DNA from: Clostridia bacterium
Lineage (GTDB): Bacteria > Bacillota_A > Clostridia > Oscillospirales > CAG-272
Direction of reading: 5' to 3'
NCBI GenBank assembly: GCA_017452945.1
Contig: JAFTLD010000044.1
Span: 1-29,739, forward strand
DNA: 29,739 nt
In this document: positions 6,581 through 15,241 of the stretch, piece after piece
Layout: every line of letters starts with the position of its first letter
Numbering within the stretch: the first letter of the stretch is position 1
Translations under genes and position numbers: made by a program
The notes under the pieces: model-generated
The model's database searches: none
The model's input: only the letters and a program-made list of their open reading frames with translations
What the model was told of the DNA's origin: nothing

Positions 6581-8983
6581 ATGGAACAAAGCAAGATCAG
6601 AATCGCTCTTGCAGGTAACCCGAACTCGGGTAAGACGACTCTGTTTAATGCATTGACGGGCTCCAATCAGTTTGTTGGAAACTGGCCCGGTGTCACCGTG
6701 GAAAAGAAGGAAGGCAAGATCAAAAAGCATGAAAATGTGATCCTGACCGACCTGCCCGGAATTTATTCTCTTTCTCCCTATACTCCCGAAGAGGTGGTTG
6801 CAAGAAACTACCTTGTCGGTGAGCGTCCTGACGTGATTCTGAACATCGTGGACGGCTCCAATCTGGAGCGAAATCTTTATCTGACCACCCAGCTGACAGA
6901 GCTTGGTATTCCTGTCGTGGTCACCATCAACATGATCGACGTGGTGCGCAAGAACGGCGACCATCTGGATATCAACCTGCTTTCCAAAAAGCTGGGCTGT
7001 CCCGTAGTCGAGATTTCGGCACTCAAGGGCACTGGCATTGACGAAGCTGCTGAGATTGCGATTGCTGCTGCAGGCACAAAGGCTCCCGCTCCCTCGCACA
7101 ATTTCTCCGGTGCTGTGGAGCATGCCATTGCGCACATCGAGGAGGCAGCCGTACACGGCATGCCCGAGGAGCAGCAGAGATGGTTTGCCATCAAGATCTT
7201 TGAGCGTGACCGCATGGTGCTTGAGCAGCTGGCCATGCCCAAGGAAAAGGTGGCGCATATTGAGCACGATATCGTGATGGCTGAGAAGGAGCTGGACGAT
7301 GAATCCGAGAGCATCATCGCCAACGAGCGTTACAATTACATAGCCACGCTGCTTCACGGTTGCTATAAAAAGAAGAACACAAGCCGCATGACCGTGTCGG
7401 ATAAGATCGACAAGGTGGTTACCAACCGCGTGCTGGCGCTGCCCATCTTTGTGGTCATCATGTTTCTTGTGTATTATATCTCGGTATCCACCGTGGGTAC
7501 TTGGGTCACAGACTTTACCAATGACGGCCTGTTTGGCGACGAGTGGGCAGTTCCGATCATCGGCGCACAGAAATACAATGCTGCCGTTGACGAATATGCA
7601 GAACAAAACCTGCTTGATCACGTTGTGATGACTCCCATACTCGAGCAAGCGCACGAAGCAGGCATCGTGGGCGCTGACGAAATCCTCGGTGCCGTGCAGG
7701 AGGGCGACCTCGGTGCATTTGAAGAGGCGTACGGCTCCTACAACGACGCGCTGCTGGAAGCCGGATACGACATCACGGCAGACGCTGACGCGGTGCTTGA
7801 AAACGCGCCTGCGATCGGTGACTATCGCGTCATGGTTCCCGGTATTCCCGTACTGGTAGAGCAGGGCTTGACTGCTATCGGCTGTGCTGATTGGCTGCAG
7901 GCATTGGTGCTGGACGGTATTGTTGGCGGTGTGGGTGCAGTGCTTGGCTTTGTGCCTCAGATGGTCGTACTGTTCATCTTGCTTGCATTCCTGGAGGCTT
8001 GCGGCTACATGGCACGTATTGCCTTCGTGCTGGATAGAATTTTCCGTCGCTTCGGCCTTTCGGGCAAGTCGTTTATCCCCATGCTGATCGGCACGGGATG
8101 CGGTGTTCCCGGTATTATGGCCTCGCGTACCATTGAAAACGAAAAGGACCGCCGTATGACGGTCATCACCACCACCTTTATCCCTTGCGGTGCAAAGCTG
8201 CCCATCATTGCCATGATCGCAGGCTCGCTCTTTGGCGGTGCTTGGTGGGTTGCCCCCGTGGCGTACTTTATCGGTATTGCAGCCGTTATCGTTTCGGGTG
8301 TTATTCTCAAAAAGACCAAGCTGTTCTCGGGTGATACTGCCCCCTTCGTTATGGAGCTTCCCGCGTACCATTGGCCTACCGTCAGCAACATCTGGCACAG
8401 CGTTTGGGAAAGAACCTGGTCGTTTGTCAAGAAGGCAGGTACGGTCATTCTCTTGTCCGCCATCATCATTTGGGCAGGCTCGTCCTTCGGCTTCGTGGAT
8501 GGCAAGTTCCTGTTCGATCCCGAAATGGAAATGGCCAACAGCCTCTTGGGCATCGTGGGCAACGCGCTCAAGTGGATCTTTGTTCCTCTGGGCTTTGGTT
8601 CTATCGAAGCAACCGTGGCAACCTTTATGGGCTTGGTTGCAAAGGAAGAGGTCGTTGCGGTATTCGGCGTGCTTGACTTTGTCGGCATGACGCAGCTTGC
8701 GGGCTTCTCTTTCCTGATCTTCAATCTGCTCTGCGCTCCTTGCTTTGCGGCAATGGGTGCGATCAGAAGAGAAATGAACAGCGCAAAGTGGACCGCTTTT
8801 GCAATCGGTTACCAGTGCCTGTTCGCATACGCCGTATCTCTGATCATTTATCAGATCGGCTCCGCCTTTACTGCCGACATGAACGTTGTGGGCCTGATCG
8901 CGGCTTTGGTTGTACTTGCCGTCGGTCTGTATTTCCTCCTGCGCCCCAACAAGTATGCTAAAAAGGCAAAGAAATCCAAGTAA
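6581..8983 (+). CDS. feoB: Ferrous iron transport protein B
   Basis: An 800-aa GTP-dependent Fe2+ importer of the inner membrane. The N-terminal G domain has G1 GNPNSGKT (12-19), G3 DLPG (57-60), G4-like NMID (117-120) and G5 SAL (146-148). The membrane part contains the paired gate motifs, with GFVPQMVVLF, the GTGCGVPGIMASRTIENE segment near 505-520 and TTTFIPCGAKLPIIA near 531-544. About 100 residues (roughly 323-421), mostly acidic and helical, are inserted after DGLFGDEW and before the LDGIVGGVGAVLGF segment, which explains a length above that of compact FeoB proteins. ATG 6581 has GGAAGG upstream. The operon continues with a Cys-rich peptide gene 16 nt after the stop. Confidence 0.97.
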   Translation: MEQSKIRIALAGNPNSGKTTLFNALTGSNQFVGNWPGVTVEKKEGKIKKHENVILTDLPGIYSLSPYTPEEVVARNYLVGERPDVILNIVDGSNLERNLYLTTQLTELGIPVVVTINMIDVVRKNGDHLDINLLSKKLGCPVVEISALKGTGIDEAAEIAIAAAGTKAPAPSHNFSGAVEHAIAHIEEAAVHGMPEEQQRWFAIKIFERDRMVLEQLAMPKEKVAHIEHDIVMAEKELDDESESIIANERYNYIATLLHGCYKKKNTSRMTVSDKIDKVVTNRVLALPIFVVIMFLVYYISVSTVGTWVTDFTNDGLFGDEWAVPIIGAQKYNAAVDEYAEQNLLDHVVMTPILEQAHEAGIVGADEILGAVQEGDLGAFEEAYGSYNDALLEAGYDITADADAVLENAPAIGDYRVMVPGIPVLVEQGLTAIGCADWLQALVLDGIVGGVGAVLGFVPQMVVLFILLAFLEACGYMARIAFVLDRIFRRFGLSGKSFIPMLIGTGCGVPGIMASRTIENEKDRRMTVITTTFIPCGAKLPIIAMIAGSLFGGAWWVAPVAYFIGIAAVIVSGVILKKTKLFSGDTAPFVMELPAYHWPTVSNIWHSVWERTWSFVKKAGTVILLSAIIIWAGSSFGFVDGKFLFDPEMEMANSLLGIVGNALKWIFVPLGFGSIEATVATFMGLVAKEEVVAVFGVLDFVGMTQLAGFSFLIFNLLCAPCFAAMGAIRREMNSAKWTAFAIGYQCLFAYAVSLIIYQIGSAFTADMNVVGLIAALVVLAVGLYFLLRPNKYAKKAKKSK

Positions 8984-8999
8984 TTGTTTGAGGTAAGCT

Positions 9000-9191
9000 A
9001 TGATTATCATTGATTGGCTGATTGCCAACATCGGCACCATTCTGGTCGGCTTGGCTGTACTTGCCGTGGTGGTGTTTGTCATTGCGCTCAAGGTACGGGA
9101 TAAGAAAAAGGGAAAGTCCTCCTGCGGCTGCGGCTGCGAATCCTGTGCCATGGCGGGCAAGTGCCATTCGGCAAAATCCGATCAAGAATAA
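9000..9191 (+). CDS. FeoB-associated Cys-rich membrane peptide
   Basis: A 63-aa protein with one N-terminal transmembrane helix (about residues 8-31, GTILVGLAVLAVVVFVIAL), a basic stretch (KVRDKKKGK) and a C-terminal Cys cluster CGCGCESCAMAGKC with His nearby. This is the usual build of the small FeoB-associated Cys-rich proteins that follow feoB in many Bacillota. The Cys cluster could bind Fe2+ on the cytoplasmic side or assist FeoB; the exact role is not established. GAGG precedes ATG 9000. Confidence 0.9.
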   Translation: MIIIDWLIANIGTILVGLAVLAVVVFVIALKVRDKKKGKSSCGCGCESCAMAGKCHSAKSDQE

Positions 9192-9209
9192 ATGCAAAGA
9201 TTGCAGAAA

Positions 9210-9234
9210 AACCGCTCGCAAGAGCGGTTTTTTT
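9210..9234 (+). terminator. Terminator of the feo operon
   Basis: AACCGCTC (9210-9217), loop GCAA, GAGCGGTT (9222-9229) and a T7 tract: a textbook rho-independent terminator. Confidence 0.95.
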
Positions 9235-9326
9235 GATAAGAATGTAAACGTAGGCGAGGGTCACCCCTCCCGCAAAAAACAACGTGAGGCGAAATGCCTT
9301 CACTACAAAAAAGGCACGCTATTTTC

Positions 9327-9355
9327 TTGACAAGCCCCCTGATTCTTGTTATAAT
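9327..9355 (+). promoter_or_regulatory. Promoter of the rhamnose operon
   Basis: TTGACA (9327-9332), 17-bp spacer, TATAAT (9350-9355). An imperfect inverted repeat GTGAGGC / GCCTTCAC (9284-9303) lies upstream of the -35 and is only a weak regulatory candidate. Confidence 0.85.
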
Positions 9356-9385
9356 AAAGAAAAAAGCCCAACAAGGAGGACGATT

Positions 9386-10651
9386 ATGAAACGAGATCCC
9401 GAACGCATTATCCGCGCCTATGAGGACGCAAAAGCAGTATACGCTGCATACGGTGTTGATACCGATGCCGCAATTGAGATTTTTAAGACCATTCCGATCA
9501 CGCTGCACAACTGGCAGGGCGACGACGTAGTCGGTTTTGAGCAGCACGATGGCGTGCATTCCGAAAACCTTGTCACGGGCAACTACCCCGGACGTGCCAG
9601 AAACGGTGACGAGATGCGTATGGACATCGACACCGCATTCTCGTTCTCGCCCACAAAGCCCCGCGTCAATCTGCACTCCATGTACGGTGAGCCCGGCACG
9701 ACCGAACGTAATCTGCAGACCACCGAGGATTTCAGAGGGTGGATCGATTGGGCAAAGCAACGCGGCTACGCCATGGACTTTAACGTATCCTTCTTTACGC
9801 ACCCCAAAATGAAGAATGGTTGCTCACTGGCAAGCCCCGACAAGGAAACGCGCGAATACTGGATCAAGGCCGGCAAGAGCGGCAGAGCCATTGCAAACGA
9901 CATCGGCCGTGAGCTTGGTGAGGTCTGCATCAACAATATCTGGGTACCCGATGGCACCAAGGACATCCCCGCAGACCGCTTTGCATACCGTCAGCGCCTG
10001 TCTGATTCCTTGGACGAAATTCTGTCGGTCAATTATGATAAAGCAAACGTGCGTGACGTGCTGGAGGGCAAGCTGTTCGGCATCGGCACCGAGTGCTTCA
10101 CGGTGGGTTCACATGAGTTTTATCTTGCCTATGCCGCAACGCATGGCATTGGCGTTTGTATGGACACGGGGCATTATCATCCCACCGAATCTATTGTGGA
10201 TAAGATCAGCGCGGTTTATCCTTACATTGATACACTCTTGCTCCACATCAGCCGCGGCGTGCGCTGGGATAGTGACCACGTGCTGCTGCAGGGCGATGAT
10301 CTGAGCGCGATCATGCAGCAGGTCGTGCGCGGTCATTTGTATGATTCGGGCAAGGTCTTTATGGGACTTGACTATTTTGACGCGACCGTCAACCGCGTCG
10401 CGGCTTGGACGATCGGTCTGCGCGCAGCAGGCAAGGCACTTATCGAAGCCTTGATCGAGCCGTATCCGCTGCTCCAAAAAGCTGAGATGGACGGCGACCT
10501 GACCGCAAGACTCGCTCTTTTGGAGGAATTCCGCAATCTGCCGAGTAATGCCGTTTGGGATTACCTGTGCTATAAGCAGGGCGTACCCGTAGGCACCGAA
10601 TGGATCGAGCAGCTCAAGGTTTACGAAGCAAACGTACAAAGCAAGAGATAA
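9386..10651 (+). CDS. rhaA: L-rhamnose isomerase
   Basis: A 421-aa cytoplasmic enzyme that converts L-rhamnose to L-rhamnulose. It follows the E. coli RhaA sequence closely along its length: HNWQGDDVVGFE (41-52), TGNYPGRARN, NIWVPDGTKDIPADR (184-198), KLFGIGTECFTVGSHEFY (229-246), MDTGHYHPTE (259-268) and SRGVRWDSDHV (289-299). These include the Glu, Asp and His residues that bind the two metal ions in the family. ATG 9386 has a strong AAGGAGG at 6 nt; the longer open frame upstream crosses the promoter and is rejected. The GH78 gene starts 1 nt after its stop, so isomerase and rhamnosidase form one unit. No rhamnulokinase or aldolase is in the window. Confidence 0.96.
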   Translation: MKRDPERIIRAYEDAKAVYAAYGVDTDAAIEIFKTIPITLHNWQGDDVVGFEQHDGVHSENLVTGNYPGRARNGDEMRMDIDTAFSFSPTKPRVNLHSMYGEPGTTERNLQTTEDFRGWIDWAKQRGYAMDFNVSFFTHPKMKNGCSLASPDKETREYWIKAGKSGRAIANDIGRELGEVCINNIWVPDGTKDIPADRFAYRQRLSDSLDEILSVNYDKANVRDVLEGKLFGIGTECFTVGSHEFYLAYAATHGIGVCMDTGHYHPTESIVDKISAVYPYIDTLLLHISRGVRWDSDHVLLQGDDLSAIMQQVVRGHLYDSGKVFMGLDYFDATVNRVAAWTIGLRAAGKALIEALIEPYPLLQKAEMDGDLTARLALLEEFRNLPSNAVWDYLCYKQGVPVGTEWIEQLKVYEANVQSKR

Positions 10652-10652
10652 T

Positions 10653-13214
10653 ATGGAAAACATCAAAGTCAATCAGATATACATGGATGGCGGCAAGCTG
10701 GCGGCAATCTTTCGCCCCAATGCAACCGCCATGCAAAATCCGACCTTTTCGTGGTCGGTGCTCTCCGATATCCCCAATAACCGCCAAAGTGCCTGCCGCG
10801 TATGCGTGTATACGAATGATCAAACGCTGTACTGGGATAGCGGCTGGGTGCAGACCGACAAGCAGAAAATCACCTATGCGGGAGAGCCTCTCCCCGAGGG
10901 GCAGACGCTTGACGTTGGCGTTTGTGTGCGTGATGTGTTTGGCAACGAGAGCAGGGAAGTAAAGGAATTCTTTGTCAACGGACTTACCGACATGTCCTGC
11001 GCCTCTTGGATCACGCATCCCGTGGCGCAAAAGCGCGTACCCATCTGCTTCCGCAAGGATTTCGAGCTTGACGAGCAGCCCGTAAACGCATGCCTGTACG
11101 TAGCGGGTATTGGCTATCATGACGTAACCGTCAATGGCATTCGCAGCAGTGTTTGCCTTGATCCCGCACATACCAACTATAAAAAGCAGGTGCAATACGC
11201 AGTTTTTACCGAGATATCGCGCTTTATGAAGAAGGGTGCGAATGCCCTTGCCGTAGAGGTCGCAGACGGATGGAGATGTAACGATACTTCGTTCTTTACT
11301 ACTATGTTTGCATCTCGCCCCATCGAGTTTTTCGGTGAGCCGATGCTGATTGCCAAGCTGGTGCTGAGATTCGCGGACGGCAGAGAACAGAACATTGTCA
11401 CCGATGATACTTGGCTGTGCGGTCATGATGCTATCACCGACGTCAGTATTTTTGACGGTGAGACCTTTGACGCAAGATTGCATGATCCCGCGTGGATGCT
11501 GCCGGGCGGCGGCAAGGATTTCGTCCATGCTGTGATCAAGCCCGCACCCTGCGAGCAGCTGATCCCCATGACGGTTGAGCCGATTACAGAACAAGAGATT
11601 TATAATGCCCAAAGCATCTATGCCTTGGGCGATGGTAAGTACATCTTGGATTTTGGACAAAACATTGCGGGCGTACCGAGCATATTTCTGCCCGAGGGTA
11701 TGAGGGCAGGGCATACCATCACTATGCGTATGGGCGAGATGCTGGACGAGGATGGCGGACTTTACAATCTGCCTCTGCGTGATGCTAAGCAGACCGACAC
11801 TTACATTGCATCGGGCGACGAGCGTGACCTTACCGAGTGGCGGCCCAAGTTTACCTATCACGGGTTCCGTTATTTGGAGCTTACAGGCTATCCCTGCCCC
11901 AATCTTTACAGTGTGCTCGCGATTGCATTACATACCGACATTGCCAACGACAGCGATTTTGTTTGCGGCTCGGCATTGGTTTCCAAGCTGCATAAGAATG
12001 CCGTGCAGACCGAGAAGGCGAATATTCATTCGATCCTGACCGACTGCCCCCAGCGCGACGAGCGTATGGGCTGGATGAACGACGCCACGGTGCGCTTTAC
12101 CGCCACGCCCTACAATTTTGATATCGGCCGCATTTTTCCCAAGGTGATCGGTGACATTCATGCAGAGCAACGCCCTGACGGCGCGTTTACCTGCTGTGCG
12201 CCTTTCCTGTTCGGGCAGTATCCCGCAGATCCCGTGTGCTCGTCTTTCCTCGTTGCAGGGGAGCAGACGCACCTGTTCTGCGACAATATCGAGCTGATTG
12301 AGCGGGCATTTCCTTGGTTTGAAGCATGGGAAAAGTCCTTGCTCTTACGCAGCGACGATTATATCGTGAATTACACCTATTACGGTGACTGGGCAGCACC
12401 CGCGTACGCTTGCCGCTCGCTTGAGGACGCGAACAGTGCCGTGACCGAGGGCATTTTCATGTCCACGGGTTATTCCTACTATAACTGCACCGCCTTGGCG
12501 CGCATGGCAAATGCACTCGGAAACGCAGACAAACAAGCCGAGTATGAAAACTTGGCCGAAAAAATTAAGACCGCCATGCTTGCACGTTGGTTTGACCCCG
12601 AAACTGCCCAAATGGCAGGTGGCTCACAGGCTTCGCAAGCATTCTCGCTCTGGCTTGGTATCATTCCCGAAGAGCTTTGCCAAAAGGCAGCCGACGTCAT
12701 GGTGACCGATCTGCGAGAGCGGAATTATAAGTTCACCACAGGCAACCTCTGCACGCTCTACATGCTGGAAATGCTTGCAAAATACGGCTATGTGGACGAC
12801 GCGTGGACGGTATTGACAAGCGAGGAATATCCCTCTTACGGCTACATGATCCAGAACGAGGCAACCACGGTCTGGGAACGCTTTGAGCTCAAAAAAGAAG
12901 CGGGCATGAACTCGCACAATCATCCCATGTACGGCTCGGTGGATAAGTGGCTGTACAGCACCCTTTGCGGCATCAAGCCTACAGTCCCGGGGTGTGCCGA
13001 GTTTGAGATCGCACCGCATTACCCCACGAAACTGCTCTCGGCACAGGCACACGTGGATACTGTTAAGGGGCAGGTAAGTGTGCGCTGGGTCAGACGCTTT
13101 GGGCATATCGCGCTTTACGTGACCGTGCCGTTTGGCACGAGAGCAAAAATCCGCTTGCCCGACCGCACCGAAACCGTGGGCAGCGGCTCATACACTTATA
13201 TGTGGGAGGATTAA
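10653..13214 (+). CDS. GH78 family alpha-L-rhamnosidase
   Basis: An 853-aa glycoside hydrolase that removes terminal alpha-L-rhamnose. The N-terminal beta domains include the carbohydrate-binding-like segment LYVAGIGYHDVTVNG (148-162) and the RYLELTGYP region (406-414). The (alpha/alpha)6 barrel carries DCPQRDERMGWMND (464-477; Glu470 is the likely general acid) and a WERF motif (741-744; Glu742 is the likely base). A C-terminal beta domain follows. There is no signal peptide, so it acts in the cytoplasm on imported rhamnosides such as rhamnogalacturonan fragments or plant glycosides. The start is 1 nt after rhaA with only a weak AAGAGA site, which suggests translational coupling. Confidence 0.95.
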   Translation: MENIKVNQIYMDGGKLAAIFRPNATAMQNPTFSWSVLSDIPNNRQSACRVCVYTNDQTLYWDSGWVQTDKQKITYAGEPLPEGQTLDVGVCVRDVFGNESREVKEFFVNGLTDMSCASWITHPVAQKRVPICFRKDFELDEQPVNACLYVAGIGYHDVTVNGIRSSVCLDPAHTNYKKQVQYAVFTEISRFMKKGANALAVEVADGWRCNDTSFFTTMFASRPIEFFGEPMLIAKLVLRFADGREQNIVTDDTWLCGHDAITDVSIFDGETFDARLHDPAWMLPGGGKDFVHAVIKPAPCEQLIPMTVEPITEQEIYNAQSIYALGDGKYILDFGQNIAGVPSIFLPEGMRAGHTITMRMGEMLDEDGGLYNLPLRDAKQTDTYIASGDERDLTEWRPKFTYHGFRYLELTGYPCPNLYSVLAIALHTDIANDSDFVCGSALVSKLHKNAVQTEKANIHSILTDCPQRDERMGWMNDATVRFTATPYNFDIGRIFPKVIGDIHAEQRPDGAFTCCAPFLFGQYPADPVCSSFLVAGEQTHLFCDNIELIERAFPWFEAWEKSLLLRSDDYIVNYTYYGDWAAPAYACRSLEDANSAVTEGIFMSTGYSYYNCTALARMANALGNADKQAEYENLAEKIKTAMLARWFDPETAQMAGGSQASQAFSLWLGIIPEELCQKAADVMVTDLRERNYKFTTGNLCTLYMLEMLAKYGYVDDAWTVLTSEEYPSYGYMIQNEATTVWERFELKKEAGMNSHNHPMYGSVDKWLYSTLCGIKPTVPGCAEFEIAPHYPTKLLSAQAHVDTVKGQVSVRWVRRFGHIALYVTVPFGTRAKIRLPDRTETVGSGSYTYMWED

Positions 13215-13215
13215 C

Positions 13216-13767
13216 ATGAAGAAAGTCGTTTTACTTGGCGATTCCATCCGTGAGCTTGGCTACGGTCCTCGCGTGCCCGCGCTGCTTGGCGACGAATATG
13301 AGGTCTGGCAGCCGCCTGAAAACTGCCGTTTCGCACTCTACACCCTGCGCATGGCCTACGATTACCGCCCTTGGATGGAGGGTGCGGACGTGATCCATTG
13401 GAACAACGGCTTGTGGGACGTATGCCAGCTGTGGGATGACGGCCCGTTTACCTCGCTTGAAAATTATTGCGATACCATGGTCAGAATCGCACGCATTCTC
13501 AAGGGTTATGCCAAAACGGTCATTTTTGCTACCACCACACCGCCCGATGCCGAGATGCCCGGGCATGACCACGACAGACTCATCGCCTATAACGAGGCGG
13601 TCACGGCAAGACTGCGCGAGGAGGGGATCGTCATCAATGACCTGTTCTCGACCATCGACGCCAACATCCCCGCCTACATCTGCCCCGACCACATCCACCT
13701 CTCCGAAGAGGGGATTGAGGTTGCAGCAAAGCAGGTTGCGGATGCAATCAGGAAGTGTGCAGAGTAA
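13216..13767 (+). CDS. SGNH/GDSL-family esterase
   Basis: A 183-aa cytoplasmic hydrolase with block I LLGDSIRELGYG (Ser10), a block III-like HWNNGLWDV (Asn63/64) and block V CPDHIHLSEEG (Asp158, His161). It starts 1 nt after the rhamnosidase stop, with GGGAGG 6 nt upstream. Position in the rhamnose operon suggests it removes acetyl or other ester groups from rhamnose-containing oligosaccharides so that the GH78 enzyme can act; this is inference from context. The in-frame extension upstream (to 13132) lies inside the rhamnosidase gene and is rejected. Confidence 0.88.
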   Translation: MKKVVLLGDSIRELGYGPRVPALLGDEYEVWQPPENCRFALYTLRMAYDYRPWMEGADVIHWNNGLWDVCQLWDDGPFTSLENYCDTMVRIARILKGYAKTVIFATTTPPDAEMPGHDHDRLIAYNEAVTARLREEGIVINDLFSTIDANIPAYICPDHIHLSEEGIEVAAKQVADAIRKCAE

Positions 13768-13768
13768 T

Positions 13769-14167
13769 ATGAAGAGGAAATATCCTGTCAGCCTGTTTTT
13801 GATAGGTTTTATCACCAATGTGCTGTTCCGGAATTTCTGGTTGTTTATTCCGAGCGTGATTCTGCTGATTGTCGGTCTTTTTGTAAAGCCCTGTCTGTAC
13901 GTTTGTGGGGGCTTGTTGGTGTTGGATGTTCTGCTTTCTTTGATTGGCCAATTACGGATTCGCCATGCCTTTTTACAAGAAAGCGATAATCCTGATTTTC
14001 AAGCGTTTCAGGATGCGGTTTCTGAAAAAGGGAATTGGATGGAGGGTGTGATGGGTTTTGTCGAAAAACAGATGAATGACCCCGAAAATCAAGTGCATCT
14101 ACCGTCTGATGATGAGAGGGAAGATGAATCGAATGATGAGGATGCAACAAACAATGAAAGACCGTAG
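13769..14167 (+). CDS. Small membrane protein of unknown function
   Basis: A 132-aa protein that starts 1 nt after the esterase stop with a poor ribosome binding site. Residues about 5-65 form two to three hydrophobic segments (VSLFLIGFITNVLF, LFIPSVILLIVGLFV, LYVCGGLLVLDVLLSLIG). The C-terminal half is soluble and ends in an acidic Asp/Glu/Asn tail. Its TAG stop falls inside CCGTAGGGC, the first bases of an intergenic repeat, so the native C terminus may have been cut or altered by insertion of that repeat. Family not recognised; co-transcription with the rhamnose genes need not mean a shared function. Confidence 0.65.
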   Translation: MKRKYPVSLFLIGFITNVLFRNFWLFIPSVILLIVGLFVKPCLYVCGGLLVLDVLLSLIGQLRIRHAFLQESDNPDFQAFQDAVSEKGNWMEGVMGFVEKQMNDPENQVHLPSDDEREDESNDEDATNNERP

Positions 14168-14217
14168 GGCGGGGCTTGCTCCCGCAATGCGTAGGGCGAT
14201 CATTGATCGTCCGCTTC
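14161..14217. repeat. Two tandem GTAGGGCG hairpin units
   Basis: GTAGGGCGGGGCTTGCTCCCGC and GTAGGGCGATCATTGATCGTCCGC stand side by side. Each begins with GTAGGGCG and folds on itself (GCGGG/CCCGC-like and GCGATCA/TGATCG-like arms). Such GTAGGGGCG units are frequent intergenic repeats in gut Bacillota. A related unit opens the inner part of the element at 24335. Confidence 0.6.
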
Positions 14218-14250
14218 ACATAATTGTATCGGTTGTCCATTTCGCTGAAG

Positions 14251-14513
14251 GAGCGTCCGTAGGATGCATCTCACCCACCGCAACCGCGTCAGTAAATCGC
14301 TCCAAGTATTCGCGATTTACATCCGCTGCGGTCCCCCCTCTCCAGCGGAGAGGGCTTATATCGAACATCCGTCTTACTCAATTATTCGCACAGGACAGCC
14401 CAAATGAGCCCTCTCCGCTGGAGAGGGGGACCGCAGCGGAACGAGTTTAGGCGAGGCACGAGCCTAAACGAGAGAAGCGATTGCGGTGGGTGAGATTCAT
14501 CTTATGGACGCTC
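14251..14513. repeat. Nested inverted-repeat element, MITE-like, about 263 bp
   Basis: Fills most of the 438-bp gap 14168-14605, where I see no gene. Outer 40-nt arms (14251-14290 and 14474-14513) match at about 35 positions and contain CTCACCCACCGCAA. Inner arms (14322-14356 and 14407-14440) match except for one extra C and contain CCCTCTCCAGCGGAGAGGG, which is itself palindromic. Further hairpins lie within: GTAAATCGC/GCGATTTAC (14292-14320) and GTTTAGGC/GCCTAAAC (14445-14469). There is no transposase or obvious target-site duplication. It is a non-autonomous or structured-RNA-like repeat. Confidence 0.85.
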
Positions 14514-14605
14514 TTTCACGGCAAACGATAAACTGATGCGGACTCTACAAATATATGAAATGTATCTGTAGATAAATGAAAAGAATAATAAACGGAGAAC
14601 TCCAA

Positions 14606-15187
14606 ATGGCAAAATTACTTTTGTCCTCTTGCGATTTTAGAAACGCAGAATCAGCAAAAAGCATATATGAGAATCTTCCTTTTCCGATTCAAGACTGCCG
14701 AGTGCTGTATTTTCCAAATGAAAAAGCAACCGAAGCAGATATTATCAGCGAAAAGTTTTATAATCGACTTTCTCATTTTGGCTTTAACCGACAAAATATC
14801 CATGTGTTTAATTATTATTCACCTGCCGATTTTGATATCAACAGCAAGATTGACGTGATCTATATCAGCGGTGGGAATACGTTTGGAACGCTAAAGAGAA
14901 TCAGGGAATCTGATGCAGATAAAATCATTATGCATTACGTGTCTAAGGGTGCAGTGTATGTCGGAGGGAGCGCGGGAGCACATATTGCCTCCCGTTCCAT
15001 CGCACACGTATCAAAATACGATGTTGACACATATGGCTTAACCGATTTTTCCGGATTGCATTTGTTTGATGGCCTTTTGATCTGCCATTATACAGATGCA
15101 CGTAAAGATGACTATTTGAAACTGATTGAACAGGGAAAACGTAATGTTGTAATGCTCCGAGATCAAGATTGTCTTGTCATTGAATAA
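14606..15187 (+). CDS. Peptidase S51 / class I glutamine amidotransferase-like protein
   Basis: A 193-aa protein with the alpha/beta fold of the S51 family (aspartyl dipeptidase-like and cyanophycinase-like): ISGGNTFGTLKRIR (87-100) and the nucleophile elbow GGSAGAH (Ser122). A likely His partner lies in the ICHYTDAR segment. It probably hydrolyses a small peptide or isopeptide in the cytoplasm. ATG 14606 has CGGAG at about 8 nt; an upstream ATG at 14576 is less well placed. Single-gene unit that follows the repeat element and shares a terminator with the convergent icd gene. Confidence 0.85.
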   Translation: MAKLLLSSCDFRNAESAKSIYENLPFPIQDCRVLYFPNEKATEADIISEKFYNRLSHFGFNRQNIHVFNYYSPADFDINSKIDVIYISGGNTFGTLKRIRESDADKIIMHYVSKGAVYVGGSAGAHIASRSIAHVSKYDVDTYGLTDFSGLHLFDGLLICHYTDARKDDYLKLIEQGKRNVVMLRDQDCLVIE

Positions 15188-15188
15188 G

Positions 15189-15229
15189 GATACCCCTGAC
15201 AGAAGCAAATCTGTCGGGGGTATCTTTTT
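15189..15229. terminator. Convergent terminator
   Basis: GATACCCCTGACAGA (15189-15203) pairs with TCTGTCGGGGGTATC (15210-15224), followed by TTTTTG. It lies between the S51 gene and the convergent isocitrate dehydrogenase gene. Confidence 0.9.
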
Positions 15230-15241
15230 GTTATACAGTTC

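Noticed and set aside
6542..9160. An 872-codon open frame on the minus strand opposite feoB
   Set aside because: It is a mirror of feoB codon use; it has His/Asp/Gly-rich composition with no family features, and feoB is certain.
14251..14513. An insertion sequence with a transposase
   Set aside because: No open frame of meaningful length or transposase motif lies between the arms.
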